Part shown: positions 44,720-56,428 of the stretch, in pieces
How the letters are laid out: each line of letters begins with the position of its first letter
Position numbering within the stretch: position 1 is the first letter of the stretch
Source: Otatea glauca
Lineage: Eukaryota; Streptophyta; Magnoliopsida; Poales; Poaceae
Length of the DNA: 64,000 bases
Direction: 5' to 3'
NCBI GenBank assembly: GCA_036346275.1
Contig: CM070717.1
Span: 11,219,178-11,283,177 of the forward strand
Notes under the pieces: model-generated
What the model was told of the DNA's origin: nothing
The model's database searches: none
The model's input: the letters and a program-made list of their open reading frames with translations, nothing else
Made by a program: the position numbers and the translations under genes

Positions 44720-46413
44720 TGAAAGATCGAAATGGCGATCGGGGGGGTGAATGATCCCAAATAAAATTTCCCCCTCTCAAAGTACTCCAAACACTCTTTC
44801 AATAAAAATCTAAAGCACCCAAAGATTTTTGTTCAATCTGGTGCTTCTCAGATTCGCACACCCTCCAAAACTCAGAACAATTAGACAACTATGTGTACTC
44901 CTAGCTTGCATGGATAAGAACCATGAATCATGTAAGGGGTTTTTTAATCACAATCCTGGTTGTCAAGTGTCCAAACAAAAGAGGAATCAATTCAAAAGAC
45001 TTCTTTTCTAAAAGAGATAAAGCTAAAATACCAAAGTCTCTTTTCAGAAAAGTTAAAGCAGATTTTCAGAAATTGTCTTCAGTTGGAACAGGTGGTTGGT
45101 GAGATTCTGTTACTCTAACATTTTTGGGAATATTTGTCCCTATGAACAGTTGAGTCATCAAACACTCCACCAAAAATCACCTCAGAAAGCTTTGTAGAAT
45201 AAGAATGAAAAATCAAGCAATACAGACAGTCAGAAACTTCGACCAGAAAGTTTGAGGCTCGGTTTTCACTTCATAGCTCTCAAACGGTGTAACCAGTGGA
45301 CTCAATAAATTTTATAAATATGTATATATGACTTATGCACCTTCTCAAAAAATAATAACTTAAAAATTATGTTTCTATATTTTTATAAAAATCAAACACT
45401 GACTGCTGCGCGAAGAACAAGTTCTGGATAGATTTGCAATTTGATGAAAAACTTGATCTCTAGTCTCTCCAATGGTGTAAGAAAGATGCAAAACCAAATG
45501 AACACCCTCAAGACATCCTAGAAGAACAGCATTTAGAAGGAGGGGAGGCAAATCCAAATTGCATAAATGTAAATTGCAAGAATGTAAGTGCTGAATTTAA
45601 TTGCGGAATTTAAGTGCATAATATAAATTGTGTAATTTAAATGCGTAATGTAAATGAACAAAGAAAAGAAATGATTTGAGGAAACATTTCATTTCTGGAA
45701 GGGGAGGTTACAAAGCCTCACATTCATGTGGGCAAAGCTCAAATGAGCATCAAAAACCTCAACACCTTCAAGGGAAGGAGGCTACCCCTCCACCCCTATT
45801 TATACTACTCTTGGGCCACCTACCACCCTTGGATGAGTCCCTCAACCCTAGAGCACTCATCTAAGGGCTAGGATTAACCCACACACACAGCCATGCAAGG
45901 GCTAACCCAAAACCCACACACATACCGGGTTTTCTTGCACGGTTTTCAAAGCATACTACCTAGACCCGCTAACCTATCAACTAGACCTCAATCCGACGGC
46001 CCTCATTGATCCACGCGGCATCTAGCTAGCATCATCTCCTTTCCTTGTCTTCTTGACTTGCCCAGACTCCGTCTCCGATCATCTTCCGGCGATCTCCCAA
46101 CCGTTTGGACCTTCGACGCTCCTCGTCTAGTCCCGGTCATCCTTCGCCTCAATATGACCTAGCACCGTCGTCCTGCAACCATCAAAAACAAGGAAAAAAC
46201 CTTTCACATAGCAATGCCCACAATGATATGCAATAAACCATCCAACTCATCACTACCGCACCCATACGGCCGGTACTGCCACTCCTGGCAGAGACAACTC
46301 AAATTGCTTCATTTTCAAAATCAATCCAAATCAAACTCAAACTTGAGCACACCTTGCTCAAATAAAGTCAAATACTCATCACAAACATGGATGGACCTCC
46401 ACATGGTCCTTCA
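44720..46413 (-). mobile_element. Solo LTR, SIRE-type Copia
   Basis: 1694 bp. On the minus strand it starts TGAAGGACCATGTGGAGGTC and ends CATTTCGATCTTTCA. Perfect target duplications GGTTT lie at 44715-44719 and 46414-46418, inside gypsy gag. It matches the LTRs at 49431-51183 and 59003-60693. There is no internal region. Confidence 0.93.
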
Positions 46414-46418
46414 GGTTT

Positions 46419-47735
46419 ATCTTACCCGAGTACTTCTCAATGGGGCCTGGATTGAACTTGTCAGGCCACCTAATGGTACTAGCTCGGGGGTGAAGACTTT
46501 ACATCCTTTGGTGCCATCCTCAGCGGTCACCTACCATGGACCTTGTCGAGGAGGAAACCTTTGTCGTGTGGGAGAACGGTCCCTTGAGGGCGGAGACTTG
46601 CTTCGTCGGCCCCAGCGCATGGGTGATTTGCCCCTTGACGATGGGGAATCATGTTTCTGCCACTCGCGATCTTCCCGTTCATGTTCCTCCCTTCGATCGC
46701 GGAGGACGTCACACAAGTCTCGTCAATCGTGCAAAATTCAATTCCAAAAATCTTCGGGACACCTCCGATGGAGGTTGGAGTGTACTGTCCTAGAGGCTCT
46801 CTAGTTAGAGCTAGCCGCCACCGACCCTGTTGCTCGATGGTGGTGAGATGGTCCTGACCGCTGGCTTCTGGGTCCCTACTGGCTGGGACGTGAAAGTCAC
46901 GAGTTGGCGGTTTGAGCGGTCTATGCTTGCGTTGCGTCAAGTAGCATCTTCATTTGGTCAAACACTAGAGTCATTGGGTTGCCTGGATCTAGTGGTGGAA
47001 GGGATTTTAACAGCATGTGAGCGCACTGGACATTTGCTTTAAGGGTGCTGAAGATGTCACTGTTATGGCTTTGGTGGGACACTGTTATCAGAGCATAGTC
47101 AGACCTTCCGTTTTGGCCGTTTTGATGAGAGACTTGCTGCCTCTGAAGCTTTGGCATCTACGGATGAGACATCGTAGGGTCATCGAGGTCAAGCTATCTT
47201 GATAGATTAGCCACGATCCATGCTATGGCCGTAGTTGTCAAGTCATGCCGATGGTCTGCGGTATCAGGCGCTACAGTGTTTGCGATCGCCTGGGCTACAG
47301 CTATCATCACCATAGGATTTTTAGGTCCTTAGCCTCCTGTGGAGTCTGCGCCTGGATTCTTGTCTTGGGATTCTCGGCAGTAGCACCGTTGTTGGCCCCA
47401 GTCATGAACACTCACCGATCTGTTCAACTGCTGTCCTGGTTGCTGAGGCGTTGCTTTCATCTTCGCTTTTTGTATCAACACACATCAGGATGTTGGTCTC
47501 CATCGGGTCGAAATCAATGGAACCTACCTCTCAGCATGGATCCCAGGAGGGGGATTCGATAAAGTTAATGTGCGCCAGATCCCCGTTCGACCCCCATCAA
47601 TAAAGCATTGCTCCAAAGGTGATCTTAGATCCGATTGGAGGCGTCTGATCGATGGTGGTGACTGAGCAGTCACTGGAGAATCCATTGTGGGCGCACTCTG
47701 AAGACATGCTTGATCTGCAAAAATCAGTTGAAGGC
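46419..47735 (-). pseudogene. Gypsy gag, N-terminal half and leader
   Basis: Minus-strand frames at 47157-46921 and 46940-46527 are separated by frameshifts. They carry a Met-rich start (NPMTLVFDQMKMLLDATQA) and an Arg/Ser/Pro-rich region. They have no recognised domain. Position between the 5' LTR and the gag core identifies them. Confidence 0.6.
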
Positions 47736-47754
47736 CCCTACTTAGTGCGCTAAT

Positions 47755-48439
47755 TGTCGAAGGTCAGAAATTGACAATAAACTTATACTTCGGGTACCTT
47801 CGGGTTGGCAAACAACCAAGCACACAATCAGGGGCACATGATGTAGGCACGTTCAGGCCTCCGGGTGGAGTAATACCCTATGTCCTGTATGGATGATCCT
47901 CGTATAATGTGGATGAAGCACAGAGCAAGGGTGTATAGCCCTGGTTACAATGTAGATTGCACCTAAGCTACGGATTGCTATGGCTAGAGGTTGACAAAAC
48001 GCAATTCGTCGGCTCCTAAGCTCTCTACACACAAAGGCTTCTTGCTTGAAAGCTCTAGATGGCTAGTCTTCGGTGGATTGCTTCCTAGAATTGCTTGAGT
48101 CTCTCCCTGGGGGTACCTACCCCATGTCTTATATAGTCGTGATAGCTTTGCCTTCCGGTCGAATAGTAGTCAGTTTGAGATACCAGATTGTAGCCGATGA
48201 GGAGTCTATGACCGCATAATCTGCGTAGCATATTCAAACTGCCGTTTGTACCAGGCGTACTCGAGTTGGTCTCCTTGTGGGGAAAGGCAATCGAATCCTT
48301 CTTGATATGGAGTTATCCCTTCCTGCGTATATCATATCCCTCAGAATCGGGCCTGTGATATCCGAAGCTTCCGTATGTTGTCAGGACATATCCTGCTTTA
48401 TCTTGTATGCATGCATATCCCATGTTTAGATATTTGACA
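47755..48439 (-). mobile_element. 5' LTR of the gypsy element
   Basis: 685 bp. On the minus strand it starts TGTCAAATATCTAAACATGG and ends GACCTTCGACA. ACTATATAAGACATGGGG near 48125 is the TATA box. A degenerate primer site (TTAGCGCACTAAGTAGGGG, 47735-47753) follows it, resembling the TGGCGCCGTCTGTGGGG site of Tat elements. Confidence 0.92.
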
Positions 48440-48444
48440 CCACA

Positions 48445-48609
48445 CCATTGGTTTAGCACAATATCTTCATTGGTAACCGTTCCATTTATGGTTCCATAAA
48501 AATCTGGGTACGTATCTTTTACATTAACCTTTCGCATCCTATCATAAAAACTTCCTGCCTTTTCACCTTTATTACCCAAATATAAATATGAGTCCCCATT
48601 CACTATCAT
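48445..48609 (-). other. Unassigned fragment beside the gypsy element
   Basis: A minus-strand open stretch (NGDSYLYLGNKGEKAGSFYD, RMRKVNVKDTYPDFYG) runs into the gypsy LTR, so the true end is lost. It looks protein-like, but I do not recognise the family. Pre-insertion continuity is with the 36194 side. Confidence 0.35.
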
Positions 48610-49430
48610 TTTGACACGCTCAAGCTCTCAGACCTTCCGCAATCTGCTTTGTCTTTGACCCTATACTTCGCATCTTGTTCGGAAACTCTCATCGGTCAAT
48701 GCATCTCTTCTAAAGATCGACTGAATGGATCCCCATCAGGTACTTATCCCGATCCTCAATAGCAATCATAGTACTACATAGGGCCATCAGGAAATACTGA
48801 CCTGTCGGTTGTTAAAGAACAAGAGTTACCCCGTCTCCCCTTATCGGCTCCTGAGTATAATATAGAGAGATAGAGTAAAAGCTTTAGGGCCCAGTCAACA
48901 TCACTGAAAGGTTGAAGGAATTGGTATAATAGGGTAGTAGCCTAGAAAAGACCAATATGGGAGAAAATAGGAATAGTTGAGTGTTTCTCACTATCATTAG
49001 CCAACCCTAAAGCCAATGAGCCCTTAGTGGCCACATCCTGTTATTTCTGGTCGGCTACGCTTAATGCGTTTATGTTTAGAACTGGCCAATTGGACCAACA
49101 CTTTTGGATGTGGTGCAACTTTATTGCCTAAGGCCAAACGGAGAAAAACTATCTGCTTTTAGTGCCAAGCCCACACACAAGCTGATTCACTCAAAGGGAG
49201 CGGGCTGGAACAAGTATATTAGCACTAACCAAGGAGTTGGCCCAGTATCAGATAAGGACACTTGGGCAGACATAAGTTTATCAAGTGCTAGCAGAGCAAC
49301 TAGTTGAGGGCCGTCGGCTAGCACTAGGAAAACTTTTCTTACAAGAAGTCTTCCAAATGATGCACACCATCCGCAGTCGGCTTTTCACCAGATTGGACTA
49401 GTATTCAGTTAGAAATATCGATGGACCTTT

Positions 49431-51183
49431 TCAAAGACCATGTGGAGGTCCACATGTGGTTGTGATGAGTTATTGACAAATTATGGTTGAAATTTGGAGT
49501 GGATTTGGAGTTTTAAATCAAGATTTGGAAAAATTTGAGTGTTGTATATCAGGGGCGGTAGGACCGGCCTGGGCCCGATCATACCGGTCAGCGGTGCTAC
49601 CGGAGGGTGTCCGGTTGCACCGGGAATGAGCGGTAGCACCGGCCCCTAGTCGGTGCGTGTTTTGCAGAGAGGGGTATTTTGTGATTTTAGGGCCCGGTCA
49701 TACCGGCCAGGGGGCGGTATGACCGGCCAGCGGTGCTACCAGCAGGTCTGTGGTAGCACTGGCCCTTGTGAGCGAGGATGAAATTTAAATTGTGATTTTT
49801 GATGAATTCATTACATATCTTTGTGGGCAATGCTATGTGATGTTTTTCCTTGTTTTTGATGGTTGCAGGATGACGGTGCTCGATCATGGTGAGGCGAAGG
49901 ATGATCAGGACTAGGCATGGTGCGTCAGAGGTCCAGACGGCCGGGAATCACCGGAAGATGATCGGAGACGGAGTCCGTGCAAGCCAAGAAGACAAGGAAA
50001 GGAGTTGATGCTAGCTAGATGCTGCGTGGATTGATGAGGGCCATTAGATCGCGGTCTAGTTGATGGTTGGCGGGTCTAGTTAGTGTGCTTTGAAAACCAT
50101 GCAAGAAAACCCATTATGTGTGTGGGTTTTGGGTGAGCCCTTGCATGGCTGTGTGAGTGGGTTAATCCTAGCCCTTGCATGGCTGTGTGAGTGGGTTAAT
50201 CCTAGCTCTAGGGTTTAGATGCTCATCTAAGGGTGGAGGATAACTCAAGTGGACTATAAATAGAGGGGTAGGGGTAGCCTTCCTCTCTTGAAGGTTTTTG
50301 AGGTTTTGTGCTCCTTTGAGCTTTTCCCACTTGTTTGTGAGGTTTTGTAAACCGCTCCTTCCAGAAATGAAAAGTTTTTCATTCATGTGCAATTTATCTT
50401 ACGCATTTACATTATGTATTTAAATTCTGCAATTTAAATTCTGCATTTACCTTCTTGCAATTTACATTCTTACAATTTGGATTTGTCTTCCCTCCTTCTA
50501 CTTGCTTTTGGTTCTTATGCCAAGGATGGTGATTGATGGATGAATCTTTTTCAGATCATATCCCAATCAACTAGGCAACTCCATGCAAGTTTCTTGCAAG
50601 AAACCGGTTTTGTGTTCTTAATGGACCATCCTTAAAAATTGTGTTCTTGTTATTTTAGGTATGTGTTCTAGCTATCTATGACATGTGGGAAGTCATTCAA
50701 GATCATCTTGATCACCAAAAACCCACGAGCAAGTTTTACATCATGTTCTTGAGTTTCACTCAAACTTGAGGTGTTCTTCCTTCAAATCAAAAAAGATCGG
50801 AACTTTGACGTCAATTCATGAAATTGATGGTTGGAATAAGTTCCTGACATCCTAAGGATCACATCTACTAAGTTTCATGAGTTTTTACCCATCCAATCAA
50901 AAGTTGTATCATTTTTGCTTTTGGTTGTCTTGCTGATTTTCCCTGCTATTTTTGAGCCAGGTCATACCGCACCTTCTCTGGTCATACCGCTCAACGGTCA
51001 TACCGCACCTTCTCCGGTCATACCGCACCCTCTCCGGTCATACTGGCCTTATAGGGAAAAATCCTAATTTTGACATGCTTCTTTTGATATGTTTGTGTGA
51101 GGGCTTGTTTTGGATTATTTTGAGTGGGGGATAATTTTATTTGCGACCATTCACCCCCCTCCATTCACCATCTCGGTCCTTCA
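49431..51183 (+). mobile_element. 5' LTR of SIRE-type Copia
   Basis: 1753 bp, ending TCTCGGTCCTTCA. It starts TCAAAGACCATGTGG, where the 3' LTR has TGAAAGACC, so the terminal TG has become TC. It includes a 34-bp tandem duplication (50137-50204) absent from the 3' LTR. Two blocks of CCGGT/TACCG words lie at 49550-49770 and 50960-51050. Confidence 0.95.
50137..50204. repeat. Perfect 34-bp tandem duplication in the 5' LTR
   Basis: Two identical copies begin GCCCTTGCATGGCTGTGTGA at 50137 and 50171. The corresponding place in the 3' LTR (about 59700-59750) has one copy plus a shorter diverged remnant. Confidence 0.9.
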
Positions 51184-51185
51184 AT

Positions 51186-51198
51186 TGGTATCGGAGCC
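51186..51198 (+). other. Primer binding site of SIRE-type Copia
   Basis: TGGTATCGGAGCC, two bases after the LTR end. The G in place of A (TATCGG) is the version used by Opie/Ji-like elements. Confidence 0.9.
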
Positions 51199-51238
51199 GG
51201 TTTTGCTCTTCTATAGATCTTGATCGGTCTCAAGAGCT

Positions 51239-53589
51239 ATGGCGACGGACAAATATTCCACCAAGCCTCCCATCTTTTCTGGAGTTGATTTTCCATTTTG
51301 GAAGTCCCGAATAGAGTCGTAAATCACTGCCCAGGGCTTCCTGATATGGCAGAAGGTGAAGCTCCCATATGAGGTTCCTGTCGATGAACACATCACGACC
51401 AACAATATGGCTAATGTGGAGGCAAACACTAAGGCAAGGAACATCCTCATATAGGGCCTTAGCCGCAGTGAGTACGATAGGATCTCTCATCTACGTTCTG
51501 ATCACGAGATTTGGGTGACCCTCGATGCTTATCATGAGGGCGCTACTCAAATCAAGGCCGTGAGACAGGACCAACACAAGCGTGATTACAACAATTTTGA
51601 ACAACACGCTGGTGAGAGTCTTGATGAGTGTTTTGGTCAGTTTACAAAGATTTTGAGTGATATCCTAGTAGTCGGTTGCACATACCCTGACTCGGATAAT
51701 GCTCGACATTTCTTGACAGCACTCGATCTTTGGGTTTCGGAGATGAAAGTGACCACCATCAAGGACACTACCGACTTGTCGACTCTGACTCTTGATGGGC
51801 TTTATTCCCGACTCAAGACTCATGAGATCGACGTCGTCTCTCGCAAGATGAAATCTCAGTCGATGGCCTTGGTCACTAATCCCACTGGATCCTCATCTGA
51901 TCCTTCTGCTGGTTTCTCCCTCTCCGCCCTTTACAAGCTAAGCGATGACCAACTGGAAAGGTTTCCAGAAAATGAGCTTGCTCTTCTAGCTCGCAAGTTT
52001 TCTCATGCCTAAAAGAGGGTGAGAGAGAGGAAGAGAGGTGGCATGATCACCTGCTTTGAATGTGGTAGCCCCAACCACATTCAAGCAAATTGTCCCAAAC
52101 TAGAGAAAGGAAAGAACGACTTCGGTGGTTCGGGCAAGAACGACTACACCGACAAGAACCACAACAAGAAGCCTCCAGTTCGCGAGCCGGCACACGAGAA
52201 GAAGTACCGCAACTTCTCGAAGAACAAGAAGCTCTTCCATCGCATCCTTGCCGCCCTCGACGACATCAGCCTCTCTGACACGGAGATGTGGAGCAACGAA
52301 GGCGAGGATGATCTGCAAGATAAGGAAGGCGGCGACAACTTCTCCGGCATGTGCTTCATGGCCGACGCTAACGGTATCAGCGACTTCGAGCTCTACAGCG
52401 ACTCGGACGAGGTACCCTCTTACGACCAGCTCAATGAAGCTTTCGACAAACTAGGAAAATTTCATGCTAGAGCTAGAGCTAGGTGTATGGAGCTTGAGAA
52501 GGAAGTAGGTACCTTGACTCGAGAGTTAGCTTCGCTTAGATCTTCTCCCTCCCGAGTCATTGATGACTGTTCTTTGTGTGATGCCCTTCTTGTGGAGTTG
52601 GAGAACCTAAGGACTATGCATGATAGTATGTTGTCTGAACTATATAGTCTTAGGTTGAAGAATGCTAGAACTTGTTCTATTGGTGCCATTTTTGTAGATG
52701 CTATTTTATTCATGCTCACTCTACTCTGTCATGCTCTAATTGTCCTAAATTGCTTGCTGAAATAGATACCATAAGCACTCACCTTAGGAAGCTTTCTTTT
52801 AGAAATGATGAACTTGAAATGCATCTTCTAAGGACCCAGTCAGCTCATGTGAGGGCTGTAGGCAACTAAAACTTGACAATGAATCGTTAAATGTCAAGTG
52901 TGCTAAACTTGCTAAGGACTTACCAGATAAGTCACAAGAAAGTTGCTTGCGATGTGCTGAGATTGAGGGGGACTTGGATAAAATCCAAGTTGAACTTAGG
53001 AAGAAGTTAGAAGACCAAGCCCTTAGAATTAGAAATGCTCCTTGCGTTTCTTGTGAGGCCCTCAAGATTGAGGCAGCTGTGCTGAGGGAGAAAAATGCAC
53101 GTGTTGAGAGCTCTTCTCTTTCTGGTTCTTTTTCTTCCTCTCTTCCTTGTTATTCATGTGCCTCCTTCTTCCAGGAGTGTGAGTATCTCATGAGCACTCT
53201 CGAGAAGTTTGTAGGAGGCAAGAAGAAACTCAATCTCATTCTAGACCAATCAAAGATTAGCCGATTTAATCAAGGTCTAGGATTTGACTACTTAGAGCAC
53301 GCGTGGCTCCAAGAGTGGTGAGATCGTGGTAGCTCCCAGGTTGAGTACCACTGTGTTTAGGTCTGCTGATGTGGTCCATGGGACTTCTGACCAGAAGGAT
53401 GCTTCTCCTGTTGCTTCTTCCTCTAGTAAGGCAAAGTACACATGCAATTTCTGTCAGAAGGATGGTCACCTAGTGGACTGCTTCAGGCGCGCCAAGATCG
53501 CTCGGCGTGAGCGTGTTGTGGCTCTTAGGGCTATTCAGGGTCATCCCCAGATCCTGAGTGCTCCTAAGGCACACACTACTTCTAGATAG
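51239..53589 (+). pseudogene. gag of SIRE-type Copia (broken)
   Basis: The ATG at 51239 opens MATDKYSTKPPIFSGVDFPF. One frame runs to 52765 with three stops (51320, 51452, 52010). It contains the gag core (QHAGESLDECFGQFTKILSD, TLTLDGLYSRLKTHEIDV) and a zinc knuckle CFECGSPNHIQANC at about 52060 (C-x2-C-x4-H-x4-C). A coiled-coil tail follows (RARCMELEKEVGTLTREL, then shifted frames 52672-53321). A second Cys/His cluster, CNFCQKDGHLVDCF, lies at about 53440. Gag packages the RNA into particles. Confidence 0.88.
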
Positions 53590-55491
53590 GTTAGAGAGTC
53601 ACTTGTTTTTGGGCAGCATCCAGGACTTGGTTTTCATGTTGGTTCTTTGAGTTTTAGTCCTGGAGCTGTTCGTGGTTAGTTTACTCACCGTCCTCTTGAT
53701 ATTCCTTGTTTTCCCATCGAGGTAGATATTAGTGGTGTGAGGTGTTTTTTGGTAGGAGATCCAGGCAGCCTCACTGGGGTGGTCCGGCCTTTGCACCATG
53801 GTGGGCCATCCTAGTTTTGGCTCCAGATCATCTACAAGAGGTTCTACTGATCTTGTGAGAGTTGAGCGTTAGAGAGACACTCGAGTCCAGTCTTCTTCTT
53901 TGGTTGATACTCTGAGGTGTCATGTGGTTCAGTATTGGGTTCCTAGGTCCTCACTTTATCCCAGTACTGAGTCATCTCTCTCTTTTCTCTTGATCAGGTT
54001 CGTCGGATGGGGAAGGGAGATGTTTGGATTGTTGACTCCAGTTGTTCTCGCCATATGATTGGAGATTCTTGTTGCTTCTCTTCCCTAGTCCGAGCCCCCG
54101 GTGATGAGTTAATCACATTTGGGGATGCTTCTTCAGGTAGAGTCATTGCCAAAGGTACCATCTGCATTAATGATAATTTCATCCTTAAAGATGTTGCCTT
54201 AGTGAGTAAGCTGCAATATAATTTGCTTTCTGTTTCTCAGCTTATCGATGACTCTTTCGAGGTAAGCTTTAAGAGTAATGCTTGTATAATCCTTGATTCA
54301 TCAGGAGGATTAGTTTGCGGGATTTTTAGATTTGGGAGATTCTTTCGTGCTGATTTTTTTGCTTCTTCTGGAGACTCTCTTCGGTGTTTGATTGCTTCTG
54401 AATCCCGTGATCTCTCCTTCTGGCATAGGAGACTTGGTCACATTGGATTTGATCATTTGACCCGAGTTAGTAGCCACGACCTCATTCGTGGTTTGCCGAA
54501 ACTCAAAATGGTCAAAGACTTAGTTTGTTCTCCTTGCTGACATGGCAAGATGGTAACAACTTCTCGTCCTCCAGTCACCGTAGTGATAAATGATGCACTA
54601 GGACAGCTTTTACATATGGACACTGTTGGTCCAGCTAGAGTGCTGTCAGCAGGAGGGAAGTGGTATGTTCTTGTCATCGTTGATGATTTTTCTAGGTATT
54701 CTTAGGTATTCTTCATGGCCTCGAAGGATGAGACCTTTTCTCACTTCAGGGGTTTGGTCAGTAGGTTATCTTTTGAGCTCCCAGGTACATTACGAGCTAT
54801 ACGCAGTGATAATGGCACAGTGTTCAAGAATTCCTACTTTGAGAGTTTCTGTGTGGAGTCTGATTTAGAGCATCAGTTCTCCTCTCCCTACGTCCCACAG
54901 CAAAATGGTGTAGTGGAAAGGAAAAATAGGACCCTGGTAGATATAGCCAGGATGATGCAAGACGAGTACAGCACTCCTAGGAAGTTTTGGGCTGAGGCTA
55001 TCGCTACTGCTTGCCATGTTTCTAATCGTGTGTTTTTGAGATCACATTTGCATCGCACTTCTTATGAGTTAAGGTATGGGCGAAAGCCCGGTGTGTCTCA
55101 TTTTCACGTATTTGGTTACAAGTGTTTTATCTTGAAGTCTGGTAACATAGATAAGTTTGAGTCTCGCTCTTCTGATGGTATTTTTCTAGGTTACTCGACT
55201 TTTTCTCATAGTTATAGGGTCTGGAGTGTCGATGCGAATATGATCATAGAGACCTGTGATGTGACCTTCGATGAGGCTAGCCCAGGAGCTAGACCTGATG
55301 TTTCAGGCTCTTCTTTTCCCTTCGAGACTATCTTCATAGAGGATGGGGATGGTGGTGTTCCACCTGATCCAGTCCCCTCTACACTTGAGGTGCCTTCGTT
55401 TCTATTTCTACACCTCTGGGAGATCAGCCCTTGCCTTCCGACTCTCCTTCAGCTAGTGGCTCTATCCCTACTCCTTCTATTCAAGAGGTAG
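53590..55491 (+). pseudogene. Protease and integrase of SIRE-type Copia (broken)
   Basis: The protease active-site block is VWIVDSSCSRHMIG (about 54025), with Ser where most relatives have Gly (D-S-G). The pre-integrase block is FWHRRLGHIGFDHLTRVS, leading to a CxxC finger cut by TGA (54538). The integrase core has HMDTVGP, RSDNGTVFKN and QQNGVVERKNR (the D, D and E residues). A TAG (54703) stands where Trp is usual. The C-terminal domain includes FHVFGYKCFI and GIFLGYS. Confidence 0.88.
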
Positions 55492-55559
55492 AGACCACTT
55501 CTGTTGCTAGACCTCCCCGCCATATCCATAAAATCTATCCACCTGTTCAGATCATCAGT

Positions 55560-56400
55560 GATCTGTTTGAGAGGGTCACTCGCTCAAAATCAGGCATGTC
55601 TAGTTCATGCCATTACTCAGCCTTTGTTGCCTCTTTTGAGCCGAAGGATGTTTCTATGCATTATCCGATGAGTCATGGATTAATGCTATGCATGAGGAAC
55701 TTGAGAACTTCGAGAGGAACAAGGTATGGCATCTTGTCGAACCCCTATCTGGTCATAATGTCATTGGGACCAAGTGGGTGTTCAAAAACAAGAAGAGTGA
55801 GGATGGATTGTCGTTAGAAACAAGGCTAGACTAGTTGTACAGGGCATTTCTCAGGTTGAGGGTCTTGACTTTGAGGAGACTTTTGCCCCTGTAGCTAGAC
55901 TAGAGGCTATTAGGATCCTACTCGCATTCTTTGCATCCAAGGGCTTCAAGGTTTATCAAATGGATGTCAAGAGTGCATTCCTCAATGGCTATATTGAGGA
56001 AGAGGTATATGTGAAGCAACCTCCAGGATTCAAGAACCCCAAGTTTTCGAGTCATGTATACAAGTTTTCCAAAGTTTTGTATGGACCCAAGCAAGCCCCC
56101 AGAGCATGGTATGAGCGCTCAAGTCTTATCTTCTCAGCCATGACTTTAAAATGGGTATAGTAGACAAAACTCTGTTCATCAGACACCATGATTCCCATTT
56201 TCTTCTTGTCCAGATTTATGTGGACGATATCATTTTCGGTGGTTCATCTCATTCTCTTGTCTCTCAGTTTTCTGATGCGATGATTACAGAGTTTGAGATG
56301 AGTATGATGGGTGAGTTGAGCTATTTCCTTGGCTTCTAGATTAAGCAGACTCGAGAGGTCACTTTCTTGCATCAAGGCAAGTACACTCGGGACCTCCTGA
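55560..56400 (+). pseudogene. Reverse transcriptase of SIRE-type Copia (broken)
   Basis: The blocks are QMDVKSAFLNGYIEEEVYVK, QPPGFKNP, VYKFSKVLYGPKQAPRAWYE and the active site QIYVDDIIFGG (about 56215-56240), spread over three frames. A TAG follows YFLGF, where Gln is usual before IKQ. Confidence 0.88.
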
Positions 56401-56428
56401 GGCCCTTCGACATGTCTGACGGAAGCCT

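Larger units (their letters stand above)
36200..48439 (-). mobile_element. Ty3/gypsy element, Tat-type, complete ends
   Basis: LTRs at 47755-48439 (5') and 36200-36877 (3') run TGTC...GACA. Perfect 5-bp target duplications CCACA lie at 36195-36199 and 48440-48444. Gene order on the minus strand is gag, protease, reverse transcriptase, RNase H, a second (archaeal-type) RNase H and integrase; the second RNase H is typical of the Tat clade. Three later insertions enlarge it: a solo SIRE LTR (44720-46413), an LTR-like block (40681-41293) and a TGTAACATCCC LTR (37371-40663). All proteins are broken, and most of the integrase core is missing. Confidence 0.93.
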
